Assembly: GCF_041928815.1 (NCBI RefSeq)
Contig: NZ_JBHFEI010000003.1
Coordinates: forward strand, 124,001 to 188,000
Length of the DNA: 64,000 nucleotides
Direction of reading: 5' to 3'
Source: JBHFEI01 sp041928815
Lineage (GTDB): Bacteria; Pseudomonadota; Alphaproteobacteria; Rhizobiales; Rhizobiaceae
Part shown: positions 44,215 through 53,022 of the stretch, piece by piece
Position numbering within the stretch: the first letter of the stretch is position 1
Layout of the letters: every line of letters starts with the position of its first letter
The notes under the pieces: model-generated
Database searches by the model: none
Told to the model about the DNA's origin: nothing
The model's input: only the letters and a program-made list of their open reading frames with translations
Translations under genes and position numbers: made by a program

Positions 44215-45870
44215 ATGGCCTCTCGATCCGGCCGGACCCCGTCCAACCCCGACTGGTGGCGCGGCGCTGTCGTCTACCAGGTCTATCCGCGTTCCTTCCA
44301 GGACACGACCGGCGACGGCATCGGCGACCTCAGGGGCGTGACCGAGCGCCTGCCCTATATCGCCGGCCTCGGCGTCGACGCGATCTGGCTGTCGCCCTTC
44401 TTCACCTCGCCGATGGCCGACATGGGCTACGACGTCTCCGACTATTGCGACGTCGACCCGATGTTCGGCACGCTTGCCGATTTCGACGCGATGATGAAGG
44501 AGGCGCACCGGCTCGGCCTGAAGGTTATCATCGACCAGGTGATCTCGCACACGTCCGACCAGCACCCGTGGTTCAAGGAGAGCCGCTCCGACCGCACCAA
44601 TCCACGCGCCGACTGGTATGTCTGGGCCGATCCGAAGCCGGATGGCACGGCGCCGAACAACTGGCTGGCGATCTTCGGCGGCCCGGCCTGGGAATGGGAC
44701 GGCGTGCGCAAGCAGTACTACATGCACAATTTCCTCGGCAGCCAGCCGGATCTGAACTTCCACAACAAGGCCGTGCAGGACGCGCTGCTCGAAACGGTGC
44801 GCTTCTGGCTCGACCGGGGCGTCGACGGTTTCCGCCTCGATACGGTCAACTACTATTTCCACGACAGGGAACTGCGCGACAATCCGCCGGCGGTGCGCGA
44901 CGACGACGGTCCCGGCCTCGACGCGCCGGACGTCAACCCCTACGGCATGCAGCATCACCTCTACGACAAGACGCAGCCGGAAAATATCGGCTTCCTGCAG
45001 CGCTTCCGTGCCCTGCTCGACGAATATCCGGACCGCGCCTCGGTCGGCGAGGTCGGCGACGGGGCGCGCTCGCTGAAGACGGTCGCCGCCTATACCGGCG
45101 GCGGCGACAAGCTCAACATGTGCTACACGTTCGATCTCCTCGGGCCGGATTTCACCGCGACCCATATCCGGCACTGCGTCACCGCCTTCCACGAGGCCGT
45201 GACCGACGGCTGGGTGTGCTGGGCCTTCTCCAACCACGACGTCGTGCGCCATGTCAGCCGTTTCGCGGCGACGCAGGAGGAGCGCAGCCGCGTCGCGTCG
45301 CTGGCGATCTCGGTGCTTGCGACGCTGCGCGGTTCGATCTGCCTCTACCAGGGCGAGGAACTGGCGCTGCCGGAGGCCGAACTCGCCTTCGAGGACCTGC
45401 GCGATCCCTATGGCATCCGCTTCTGGCCGGCCTTCAAGGGGCGCGACGGATGTCGCACGCCGATGGTCTGGGAGAAGAAGGCCGCGAATGCCGGCTTCAG
45501 CAAGGGCAAGCCCTGGCTGCCCGTGCCGGAGGAGCACCGGGCGCTCGCCGTCGATGCGCAGGAGGGCGTGGAGGGATCCGTGCTCGCCCATTACCGGGAA
45601 ACGCTCGCCTTCCGCAAACGCCACGCGCCGCTCGTCGACGGCGGCATGCGCTTCCTCGACACCAACGAGGACATCCTTGCCTTCACCCGCGAAAAGGACG
45701 GCGAAACGCTGGTCTTCGTCTTCAACCTGCGCCGCGGTCCGCAGAGCGTGCGTCTGCCGGAAGGCGTGAAAGTGGCGCAGGTGATCCCGATGCCGGGCTT
45801 CGCCCCCGCCTTCGACAAGGGCGAGATCGCGCTCGACGCGCTCGACGTCTTCTGCGCCCGGCTGGCATAG
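44215..45870 (+). CDS. GH13 alpha-glucosidase
   Basis: A 551-residue cytosolic glycosidase of family GH13, oligo-1,6-glucosidase/alpha-glucosidase group. Barrel motifs are VVYQVYPRSFQDTTGDGIGDL, the nucleophile D209 in FRLDTVNYY, the acid/base E279 in SVGEVGD and the transition-state aspartate D342 in FSNHDVVRH. It should hydrolyse sucrose, maltose or trehalose-like alpha-glucosides taken up by the cell. ATG at 44215 follows AAGGAG. No sugar ABC transporter is nearby; the sugar kinase on the other strand is its only metabolic neighbour. Confidence 0.92.
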   Translation: MASRSGRTPSNPDWWRGAVVYQVYPRSFQDTTGDGIGDLRGVTERLPYIAGLGVDAIWLSPFFTSPMADMGYDVSDYCDVDPMFGTLADFDAMMKEAHRLGLKVIIDQVISHTSDQHPWFKESRSDRTNPRADWYVWADPKPDGTAPNNWLAIFGGPAWEWDGVRKQYYMHNFLGSQPDLNFHNKAVQDALLETVRFWLDRGVDGFRLDTVNYYFHDRELRDNPPAVRDDDGPGLDAPDVNPYGMQHHLYDKTQPENIGFLQRFRALLDEYPDRASVGEVGDGARSLKTVAAYTGGGDKLNMCYTFDLLGPDFTATHIRHCVTAFHEAVTDGWVCWAFSNHDVVRHVSRFAATQEERSRVASLAISVLATLRGSICLYQGEELALPEAELAFEDLRDPYGIRFWPAFKGRDGCRTPMVWEKKAANAGFSKGKPWLPVPEEHRALAVDAQEGVEGSVLAHYRETLAFRKRHAPLVDGGMRFLDTNEDILAFTREKDGETLVFVFNLRRGPQSVRLPEGVKVAQVIPMPGFAPAFDKGEIALDALDVFCARLA

Positions 45871-45963
45871 AGCCTGTCCCGCCGAGCGGGATCGCTTCCC
45901 CGTCGCACCCCCGATCAAAACGAGGGCGCGGGGCGCGAACCTGAAAGACCGCGATCGCCCCGG

Positions 45964-47661
45964 TCAGCCGATCAGCGCGAAGCGATCGACGTCAACCATG
46001 CCTTTGTCGGAGATCTTCAGGTGCGGGATCACCGGCAGCGGCAGGAAGGCGAGCTGGAGGAACGGCTCCTCCAGCGTCGCGCCGAGGGCGAAGGCCGCCT
46101 TGCGCAGATGATGCAGCGTGTCGCGCACGGTTTCGTAGGGCTCGAGGCTCATCAGGCCGGCGACCGGGAGCGCGATCTCGCCGGTCACCCTGCCGTCCTC
46201 GACGACGACGAAGCCCCCCTTGATCTCCGACAGGCGGTTGGCGGCCGTCGCCATGTCGTCCGCGTCGACGCCGACGACGCAGATATTGTGGCTGTCATGG
46301 CCGACCGTCGAGGCGATCGCGCCCTTCCTCAGCCCAAAACCCTGGACGAAGCCGTTGGCGTGGTTGCCGTTTCTTCCGTGGCGCTCGATGACGGCGACGC
46401 GGATGATGTCACGGCCCAGGTCGATGCCGGTCTCGTTGCCGGCCGCCGGCAGGCGGTAGCGCCGGTGCTCGGTGATGATCTTGCCGGGCGTGACGCCGAT
46501 CACCGGCGTCTCGCCCTCGCCGGCCGGCACGGCGAAGTGCGAGGCCGCGACCGATGGCGCCCTGACGCTGTCGAGCCCGACCGGCGCCACGGTTTCGCGT
46601 GTCGCGAACAGCGCCTCGCAGACGCGGCGGCCGGCGGAGAAGACCATCGCGGCGCGGCAGTTCTCCAGGCTGTCGAGGACGACGATGTCGGCGCGCCAGC
46701 CGGGCGCGATCAGGCCGCGATCGAAGAGGCCGAAGGCGCGGGCGGCCGAGATCGAGGCGGCCCGATAGACCGCGATGGGTTCCACGCCGTTCTTGATCGC
46801 GGTGCGGATCATGTGGTCGAGATGGCCCTGCTCGGCGATGTCGAGCGGGTTGCGGTCGTCGGTGCAGAGCGCGAGGTAGGGCGAGAGGCGTTCGGTCAGG
46901 ATCGGCATCAGCGCATGCAGGTCCTTCGACACGGAGCCTTCGCGCACGAGGATGTGCATGCCCTTGCGGATCTTCTCCAGCGCTTCTTCGGCGGTCGTGC
47001 ATTCGTGATCGGTGCGGATGCCGGCGGCGAGATAGCCGTTGAGGTCGCGGCCGGACAGAAGCGGCGCGTGGCCGTCGATATGGGCGCCCTGGAAGGCGTC
47101 GAGCTTGGCGAGACAGACGGCATCCTTGTGGAGGACGCCGGGAAAATTCATGAATTCGGCAAGGCCGATCACCTTCGGGTGGTCGCGGAAAGGCAGGAGC
47201 TTTTCGATCGGCAGGTCGGCGCCGGAGGTTTCGAGATGGGTTGCGGGCACGCAGCTCGAAAGCTGCACCCGGATGTCCATGATCGTCCGCTCGGCCGAAT
47301 CGAGGAAGTAGCGGATGCCGGCCTCGCCGAGCACGTTGGCGATCTCGTGCGGATCGCAGATCGCCGTCGTCACGCCGTAGGGCAGCACGCAGCGGTCGAA
47401 CTCGTGCGGCGTGACCAGCGAGGATTCGATGTGGAGATGGGTGTCGATGAAGCCGGGGACAACGATCCGGCCGGAGATGTCGATCTCCTCGACGCCCTGA
47501 TAGCCCTCGCAGGTGCCGACGATGCGGTCGCCGCAGACGGCGATGTCGCTTTCCACCAGTTCGCCGGTGACGAGATCGAAAAAGCGCCCGCCCTTCAGCA
47601 CGAGGTCGGCCGGCTGCCGGCCCGTTCCCTGGTCGATCAGGCGTTCGAGGGGGTTCGTCAT
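45964..47661 (-). CDS. ade: Adenine deaminase
   Basis: A 565-residue amidohydrolase converting adenine to hypoxanthine. Metal-site motifs are FIDTHLHIESSLVTPHEFD and ICDPHEIANVLGEAG, with GLAEFMNFPGV and HIDGHAPLLSGRDLNGY following. The C-terminal half has VGHDSHNICVVGVD and EPYETVRDTLHHL, typical of this enzyme. It is transcribed alone. Functionally it connects to the xanthine dehydrogenase genes at 24129-28878, since hypoxanthine is a substrate of that enzyme. Confidence 0.94.
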   Translation of the reverse strand: MTNPLERLIDQGTGRQPADLVLKGGRFFDLVTGELVESDIAVCGDRIVGTCEGYQGVEEIDISGRIVVPGFIDTHLHIESSLVTPHEFDRCVLPYGVTTAICDPHEIANVLGEAGIRYFLDSAERTIMDIRVQLSSCVPATHLETSGADLPIEKLLPFRDHPKVIGLAEFMNFPGVLHKDAVCLAKLDAFQGAHIDGHAPLLSGRDLNGYLAAGIRTDHECTTAEEALEKIRKGMHILVREGSVSKDLHALMPILTERLSPYLALCTDDRNPLDIAEQGHLDHMIRTAIKNGVEPIAVYRAASISAARAFGLFDRGLIAPGWRADIVVLDSLENCRAAMVFSAGRRVCEALFATRETVAPVGLDSVRAPSVAASHFAVPAGEGETPVIGVTPGKIITEHRRYRLPAAGNETGIDLGRDIIRVAVIERHGRNGNHANGFVQGFGLRKGAIASTVGHDSHNICVVGVDADDMATAANRLSEIKGGFVVVEDGRVTGEIALPVAGLMSLEPYETVRDTLHHLRKAAFALGATLEEPFLQLAFLPLPVIPHLKISDKGMVDVDRFALIG

Positions 47662-47821
47662 GCATCTCTCCGCGTCTTGGGTCGGCCGGAGATTAGCGTC
47701 TTCAGCGCATTCGGGAAATGCCGTTCAAAGAGAAGGAGCGACTGAGCCGCGATGGCTTGTCGGCGGGATATTTTTCCGCGATTCTGCTGATGCAGGAGTG
47801 TCAAATAGATCGAGCGCGGCC

Positions 47822-48433
47822 ATGACATGGGATGTTGAGGATGCCATTGGAGCGGAGCTTGATGCCGGCGAAAGCCTGCGATGGGCCGGTCGCCCGGGCG
47901 CAAGAGAGACCGCATCCGAACATGCCGTCTCCATAGGCGCTGGATTGCTCTTTGCCTGCATAAACATGGCGCAGGTCTTTCCCCTGCCCGAGAGATTCTC
48001 CGGAGAATTTCGGCAGATACTGTCGCTGATCCTTCCCCTCGTCTTCAGCGCACTCGGCATTGCGGCGACGGGGAACGCGGTGGTGGAGATCTTGCGCGCG
48101 AAACGTACGGCCTATGCTGTGACGGACCGCCGCGTACTGATCGTCTCGGACTTTCTCGGGCACCGGAGCATGACGGTCGCGCCGTCCGCAATCAACTCCG
48201 TCGAGATGAAGGAAGACGGGAGGGGCGGCGGATCGGTTGCTTTCCGGAAGGACACGATCGATACCGGCGAGGGCACGCGGACAACGACGCTGAAATTCAT
48301 CGGTGTCCGGGACGTCGGCACCGCCGCCCGGGAGATCCGGAGGCTGATGACGGAATGCCCCCCCGTCATCCTCCACGGAGGCGTGAGCCAGCCCGGGCGC
48401 AGGATTGATCGCCGGCCCGTCTCCACCCTATAA
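47822..48433 (+). CDS. Membrane protein with PH-like (YdbS-type) domain
   Basis: A 203-residue protein with two hydrophobic helices (about residues 38-58 and 68-92) followed by a bacterial PH-like domain recognised by TAYAVTDRRVLIVSDFLGHR. Proteins of this design sit in the inner membrane with the PH domain in the cytosol; their function is unknown. Base composition looks less GC-rich than in neighbouring genes and no clear ribosome site precedes ATG 47822, so recent acquisition is possible. It runs away from ade and into the DCC gene with an eight-base gap. Confidence 0.7.
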   Translation: MTWDVEDAIGAELDAGESLRWAGRPGARETASEHAVSIGAGLLFACINMAQVFPLPERFSGEFRQILSLILPLVFSALGIAATGNAVVEILRAKRTAYAVTDRRVLIVSDFLGHRSMTVAPSAINSVEMKEDGRGGGSVAFRKDTIDTGEGTRTTTLKFIGVRDVGTAAREIRRLMTECPPVILHGGVSQPGRRIDRRPVSTL

Positions 48434-48440
48434 CCCGGCC

Positions 48441-48842
48441 ATGGCCGACACCCGCCCCATCGTCGTCTTCGATGCAGAATGCGTGCTGTGCTCGGCCAAT
48501 GCGCCGTTCGTGCTTGCGCGGGATCATGCGCGCCGTTTCCGCCTTGCCTCGATGCAAGGGGAGGCGGGGGCGGCGCTCTATCGCCGCTTCGGCATCGATC
48601 CCGCCGATCCCGACACGCTGATCGTCGTCGAGGGCGACCGGGCGCGGCGCGACAGCGACGCCGTGCTGTCGATCTATGCAGGGCTCGGCTGGCCCTGGAA
48701 GGCGCTCGCCCTGCTGAGGCTGGTGCCGCGCGTCGTTCGCGATCCGCTCTATCGCCTGATCGCGCGCGACCGCTACCGCCTCTTCGGACGGCGCGAGACC
48801 TGCTGGATGCCGCCCTCCGACGCCGCCGACCGCATCCTGTAA
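48441..48842 (+). CDS. Thiol-disulfide oxidoreductase DCC family protein (DUF393)
   Basis: A 133-residue thioredoxin-like protein with the family-defining N-terminal motif FDAECVLCSANAPFVLARD, where the D-x-x-C-x-x-C pair gives the DCC name. The C-terminal LIARDRYRLFGRRETCWMP also matches. A redox role is presumed but not demonstrated. It directly precedes, and nearly overlaps, the remnant of a saccharopine-dehydrogenase/DUF4166 gene; the two probably formed an operon before the second decayed. Confidence 0.87.
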   Translation: MADTRPIVVFDAECVLCSANAPFVLARDHARRFRLASMQGEAGAALYRRFGIDPADPDTLIVVEGDRARRDSDAVLSIYAGLGWPWKALALLRLVPRVVRDPLYRLIARDRYRLFGRRETCWMPPSDAADRIL

Positions 48843-49557
48843 AGCGTGTCCTCCTCCTCGGCGGTTATGGCGACTTCGGCGCGCGTCCTGTCGGCGGAAA
48901 ACTCTCCCTTCCGGCCTTCGAGCCGCCTTTCGCCGGGCTTTCGATCGGCACGGGGCGCGCGGATCGGGCGGGTCCGCCCGCCGCTCTGCCGCCGTGTGAC
49001 CTTTGCGACTTTCGACCGGCTGCCGCCCGCCGTCCGGGAGACCCACGGTATCGCCTGCGACGGCGGTGCCGCCGGCAGGACGCGCGTGCGGCGCGGCCGC
49101 GGTCTCCTGTCCCGGATGATCGCGGCGATCATGGCGTTTCCGCCGGAGGGCGAACATGCGCTGCATGTCACCTTCGAGGAAAGCGACCGCGTCGAATGCT
49201 GGACCCGCGATTTCGGCGGACACAGGTTTAGCAGCACGCTGCCTCATAAATCGCGCCGGCTGGCTGAGCGGTTCGGGCCCTTGCGCTTTTCCTTCGATCT
49301 CCTCCGCGATCCGTCCGGCCTTTCCGTGGCGATGCGCGGCCGGTCGGCGCTCGGGCTGCCTCTGCCCCTGCCGCTCGCCCCGCTCGGCGCCGGAATGGCA
49401 GGAGGGCGGGTTCTTCCGCTTCGATATGCCGCTCGCCTTGCCGTTCGTCGGGCTCGTGCTGCATTCCGGGGGCGAATTGCGCCGTCTTCGACCCGATGGC
49501 CTGCGCCGACGGCCGGAGATCCCGCCGAAGACGTCCACCGTCTTTCCCGAAGTTTAA
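48842..49557 (+). pseudogene. Decayed saccharopine-dehydrogenase-like/DUF4166 gene
   Basis: Three pieces of one ancestral protein lie in different frames. The first (from 48842) starts KRVLLLGGYGDFGAR, a nucleotide-binding N-terminus like saccharopine-dehydrogenase-type proteins, but its start codon position reads GTA and the text degenerates within about 40 codons. The second, in the frame of 48846, gives a recognisable DUF4166 domain from about 49005: FDRLPPAVRETHG, RGRGLLSRMIAAIMAFPPEG, CWTRDFGGHRFSS, LPLPLPLAPLGA. Near 49390 the match jumps to the next frame and continues EWQEGGFFRFDMPLALPFVG to a stop at 49557; one missing base would explain this. The middle of the protein, some hundreds of residues, is deleted. 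Confidence 0.8.
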
Positions 49558-49608
49558 CCTCTTTGGCGCCTTAATGCCGCGACTTTCGCCGAACCCGGGT
49601 GGCAGGAC

Positions 49609-51873
49609 ATGACGCGCTTCTCGATACGCATGCTCGGCGCCGCGCTGGCCTGCGGGCTGGCCCTTGCCGCCGGCGGGGCGTCGGCGGAGATGATCGGCGA
49701 GCGCGCCTATGCGGCCGGCGCCGAAGGCTTCTGGGCGAGCGGTGGCGTGACGCTGACCCGCAAGGATGGCGAGATCTGCGCCAATGTGCCGGCGGGCGGA
49801 CAGGCCTGGGACCGGCTGGCCGGCATCAACGACCTCCGCCTGACGCCCGGCACGGCCTATCGCCTGAGGCTGACGCTGACCTCGAAATGGGAGGCGCAGC
49901 TTCCCGTCCTCGTGCAGCAGCAGGACGCGCCCTACACCGCGCAGGCGCATTTCCGCGCGGCGACCGGCCCGGACGGCGTCGTGCTCGACCGCCGCTTCGC
50001 CGCCACCGACGCCGCGCCGGCGCAGGTGCTCCTCCATCTGGGCGGCGCGCTCTCACCTTGGACCTTCTGCCTGAGCGGGGTATCGATGACCGAGGACCCG
50101 ACGGCGCCTTCCACCGCCGCGACCGGTGCCGGCGCCATCCGCGTCAACCAGGCCGGCTATTTCACGGACGGGCCGAAACGGGCGACAATCCTTTCGGAAT
50201 CGGAAGCGCCGTTGGAATTCACCCTGGTAGACGGCACGGGCCGGGCGGTCGGGCGCGGCGCGACCGAGCCGATGGGGCACGATCCGTCCGTCGATGCCGG
50301 CACGCATGTGGCCGATTTCACCCCGTTCCGCACCGAGGGCGAGGGCTATCGCATCGTGCTTGGCAAGGAAGCGAGCCTGCCCTTTGCGATCGGCGGCGAC
50401 ACCTATGCGCGGCTGCGCGTCGACGCGCTCTCCTGGTTCTATCCGCAGCGCAGCGGCATCGAGATCCGCGGCGACATCGCCGGCGAGGCCTATGCCCGGC
50501 CCGCCGGCCATGTCGGCGTCGCGCCGAACCGGGGCGACACCGACGTGACCTGCCTCAAGGGCGCGGCGGCGCGCACGCTCTTCGGCTCGCAGCGCGGCTG
50601 CTCCTACAGTCTCGACGTCTCCGGCGGCTGGTACGACGCCGGCGACCAGGGCAAATATGTCGTCAATGGCGGCATTTCGGTCGCGCAGCTGATGGCCGCC
50701 TTCGAGCGCGGCCTCGTTTACGGTGGCGCAAGCTCTCCCGTCCTCAGCGACGGCCTGTCGCGCATTCCCGAGGCCGGCAACGGCATTCCCGACATTCTCG
50801 ACGAGGCGCGCTGGGAACTCGACTTTCTCATGAGGATGATGGTGCCGGACGGTCAGCCGCTCGCCGGCATGGTGCATCACAAGGTCCATGACAGCCGCTG
50901 GACCGGCACGCCGATGCTTCCCCATCTCGATCCGGAGGAGCGCGTGCTGCATCGCCCCTCGACGGCGGCGACGCTGAACCTCGCCGCCGCCGCGGCGCAG
51001 GGCGCCCGGCTCTTCGCGCCCTATGACCGCGCCTATGCCCGGACCCTTCTCGCCGCCGCCGAACGCGCCTTCCGCGCGGCGGAGGAGAACCCGATCCTCC
51101 AGGCGCCGGTCTCCGACGGGCTGCAGGGTGGCGGCGATTACAATGACGACGACATCAGCGACGAGACCTACTGGGCGGCGGCGGAGCTTTTCATCACCAC
51201 CGGCGACACGCGCTATCTCGCCGCCGCGAAGAACACTCGCCACTGGGCCGGCCCGGTCTTCTCGCCGATCGGCGCCTTCGACTGGCGCAGCGTCGCGGGC
51301 CTTGCCCGCATCGAGCTGGCGCTCTTTGCCAAGCAGCTTGCCGGCGAGGACGCGGAGCTCGTGCGCGGCTCGGTCATTTCCGCCGCGCGCACCTTCCTGT
51401 CGCTGCAGGACGCCGAACCCTTCGGCCACATCTACCGCCCGGCCGGCGGCCGCTACGACTGGGGATCGAACCAGCTGATCCTGCAGAACATGGTCGTCGT
51501 CGCGGCCGCCTACGACCTGACCGGCGAGAAACCGTTTCTCGACGGCGTGCGCCAGAGCATGGACTACCTGCTCGGCCGCAACCTGATGAACCTCTCCTAC
51601 ATCACTGGCTACGGTACGACCTGGTCGAAGAACCAGCACAGCCGATGGTATGCGAACCAGGTCGATCCGAGCCTGCCGCATCCACCGAACGGGTCGCTCG
51701 CCGGCGGGCCGAACTCCACCCTCGTCGACGACGTCGCCCGGGCGAAGCTCCAGGGCTGCGTGCCGCAGGCCTGCTATGTCGACGACATCATGGCCTGGGG
51801 CTCGAACGAGATCACCATCAACTGGAACGCGCCACTGGTCTACATCGCCTCGTTCCTCGCCGACACGCGCTGA
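49609..51873 (+). CDS. Secreted GH9 endoglucanase (cellulase)
   Basis: A 754-residue exported enzyme. Residues 1-26 form a Sec signal peptide ending in GGASA. Residues ~30-165 look like a carbohydrate-binding beta-sandwich, ~170-265 are the Ig-like domain typical of GH9 (IRVNQAGYFTDGPKRATIL), and the rest is the (alpha/alpha)6 catalytic barrel. The base aspartates are D343 and D346 in GGWYDAGDQGKYV, and the acid is E734 in WGSNEITINWNAP. Family GH9 cleaves beta-1,4-glucan with inversion. GH9 enzymes are uncommon in Rhizobiaceae. A Gfo/Idh/MocA dehydrogenase follows after nine bases and may act on released sugars. Confidence 0.92.
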   Translation: MTRFSIRMLGAALACGLALAAGGASAEMIGERAYAAGAEGFWASGGVTLTRKDGEICANVPAGGQAWDRLAGINDLRLTPGTAYRLRLTLTSKWEAQLPVLVQQQDAPYTAQAHFRAATGPDGVVLDRRFAATDAAPAQVLLHLGGALSPWTFCLSGVSMTEDPTAPSTAATGAGAIRVNQAGYFTDGPKRATILSESEAPLEFTLVDGTGRAVGRGATEPMGHDPSVDAGTHVADFTPFRTEGEGYRIVLGKEASLPFAIGGDTYARLRVDALSWFYPQRSGIEIRGDIAGEAYARPAGHVGVAPNRGDTDVTCLKGAAARTLFGSQRGCSYSLDVSGGWYDAGDQGKYVVNGGISVAQLMAAFERGLVYGGASSPVLSDGLSRIPEAGNGIPDILDEARWELDFLMRMMVPDGQPLAGMVHHKVHDSRWTGTPMLPHLDPEERVLHRPSTAATLNLAAAAAQGARLFAPYDRAYARTLLAAAERAFRAAEENPILQAPVSDGLQGGGDYNDDDISDETYWAAAELFITTGDTRYLAAAKNTRHWAGPVFSPIGAFDWRSVAGLARIELALFAKQLAGEDAELVRGSVISAARTFLSLQDAEPFGHIYRPAGGRYDWGSNQLILQNMVVVAAAYDLTGEKPFLDGVRQSMDYLLGRNLMNLSYITGYGTTWSKNQHSRWYANQVDPSLPHPPNGSLAGGPNSTLVDDVARAKLQGCVPQACYVDDIMAWGSNEITINWNAPLVYIASFLADTR

Positions 51874-51882
51874 GGCGGCAGA

Positions 51883-53022
51883 ATGACAACCGGCATCGCC
51901 TTCATCGGAACCGGCTTCGTCGCCGACTATTACATGACCACGCTCGCCAACCATCCCGGCCTGGCGCTTGCCGGTGTGTTCGATCGCGATCCGGCGCGGT
52001 TGCGGCAGTTCTGCGGCCACTGGAAGGCGAAGGCCTATCCGGACGTCGCGGCGCTGCTTGCCGATCCGGCGGTGGCGATCGTCGTCAACCTGACGACGCC
52101 GGAGAGCCACTACCCAGTCAACCGCGCGGCACTGACCGCGGGCAAGCATGTCTACTGCGAGAAGCCGCTGGCGATGGAGGTCGCGGAGGCTGCGGAACTC
52201 GTCGCGCTCGCCGCCGCGCGCGGGCTCGTGCTCGCCTCGGCGCCCGCCAATGCCCTCAGCGACGCCCACGCCCATTGCGCGGCGCTCCTCGCGTCGGGCG
52301 TGATCGGCACGCCGCGCCTCGCCTATGCGGAAATGGAGGACGGGCCCGTCTTCCGCGACAACTGGCGGTCGTGGAAAAGCCGCTCGGGCGCGCCATGGCC
52401 CGGCGTCCACGAATTCGAGATCGGCTGCACGCTGGAACATGCGGGCTATGCGACGGGCTGGCTCGTCTCGCTCTTCGGCCCCGTGGACCATGTCGCGGCG
52501 TTCTCGGCGCTGACCTTTCCGGACAAGGGGCCGGGAACCGAGGGGCTGAGGCTCGCGCCCGATTTTTCCACCGGCTGCCTCAGCTTTCGCTCCGGCCTGA
52601 CGGCGCGGCTCACCTGCGGCCTCGCCGCGCCGCGCGATCGCTCGCTGACCATCGTCGGCGACGGCGGCGTGCTCGTCGTGCGCGACCTCTGGGACAACCG
52701 TTCGGCGATCCATGTCGAGCGCTGGGGCACGAGGAAGCCGCTTCTCCACCGGGTGTTCGAGCGGCTCCAGCGCAGCCTCGGCCGGACGTTTCCGCTGCGA
52801 CTGACGGCCGGCCGGGCCGTGCCCTATCCGGAAAAGGCGCGGCCGATCGCGCTGCCCGCCTATCCCTCGCGGATCGATTTCGTCCGCGGCATCGCGGCCC
52901 AGGCGGAGGCGATCGCCGCCGGCCGGGCGCCGGTCTTTTCCGGCACGATGGCGCTGCACCTGACCGATATCGTTCTGGCGCTGAACGCCGGCCTCGCCGA
53001 CCACCGGCCGACATCCCTATGA
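51883..53022 (+). CDS. Gfo/Idh/MocA family NAD(P)-dependent sugar dehydrogenase
   Basis: A 379-residue oxidoreductase with a Rossmann N-terminal domain (IAFIGTGFVADYYMTTLANHP) and the family motif VYCEKPLAMEVAEAAELV, whose lysine is catalytic. Members oxidise or reduce sugars, inositols and their derivatives. It begins nine bases after the GH9 cellulase gene and is probably co-transcribed, so a glucoside or cello-oligosaccharide product is a reasonable guess. Its last six bases overlap the end of the convergent Gfo/Idh gene. Confidence 0.88.
   Translation: MTTGIAFIGTGFVADYYMTTLANHPGLALAGVFDRDPARLRQFCGHWKAKAYPDVAALLADPAVAIVVNLTTPESHYPVNRAALTAGKHVYCEKPLAMEVAEAAELVALAAARGLVLASAPANALSDAHAHCAALLASGVIGTPRLAYAEMEDGPVFRDNWRSWKSRSGAPWPGVHEFEIGCTLEHAGYATGWLVSLFGPVDHVAAFSALTFPDKGPGTEGLRLAPDFSTGCLSFRSGLTARLTCGLAAPRDRSLTIVGDGGVLVVRDLWDNRSAIHVERWGTRKPLLHRVFERLQRSLGRTFPLRLTAGRAVPYPEKARPIALPAYPSRIDFVRGIAAQAEAIAAGRAPVFSGTMALHLTDIVLALNAGLADHRPTSL

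Noticed and set aside
50053..53004. 983-codon minus-strand open frame opposite the GH9 and Gfo/Idh genes
   Set aside because: Antisense shadow; the two plus-strand genes have intact active sites and family lengths.
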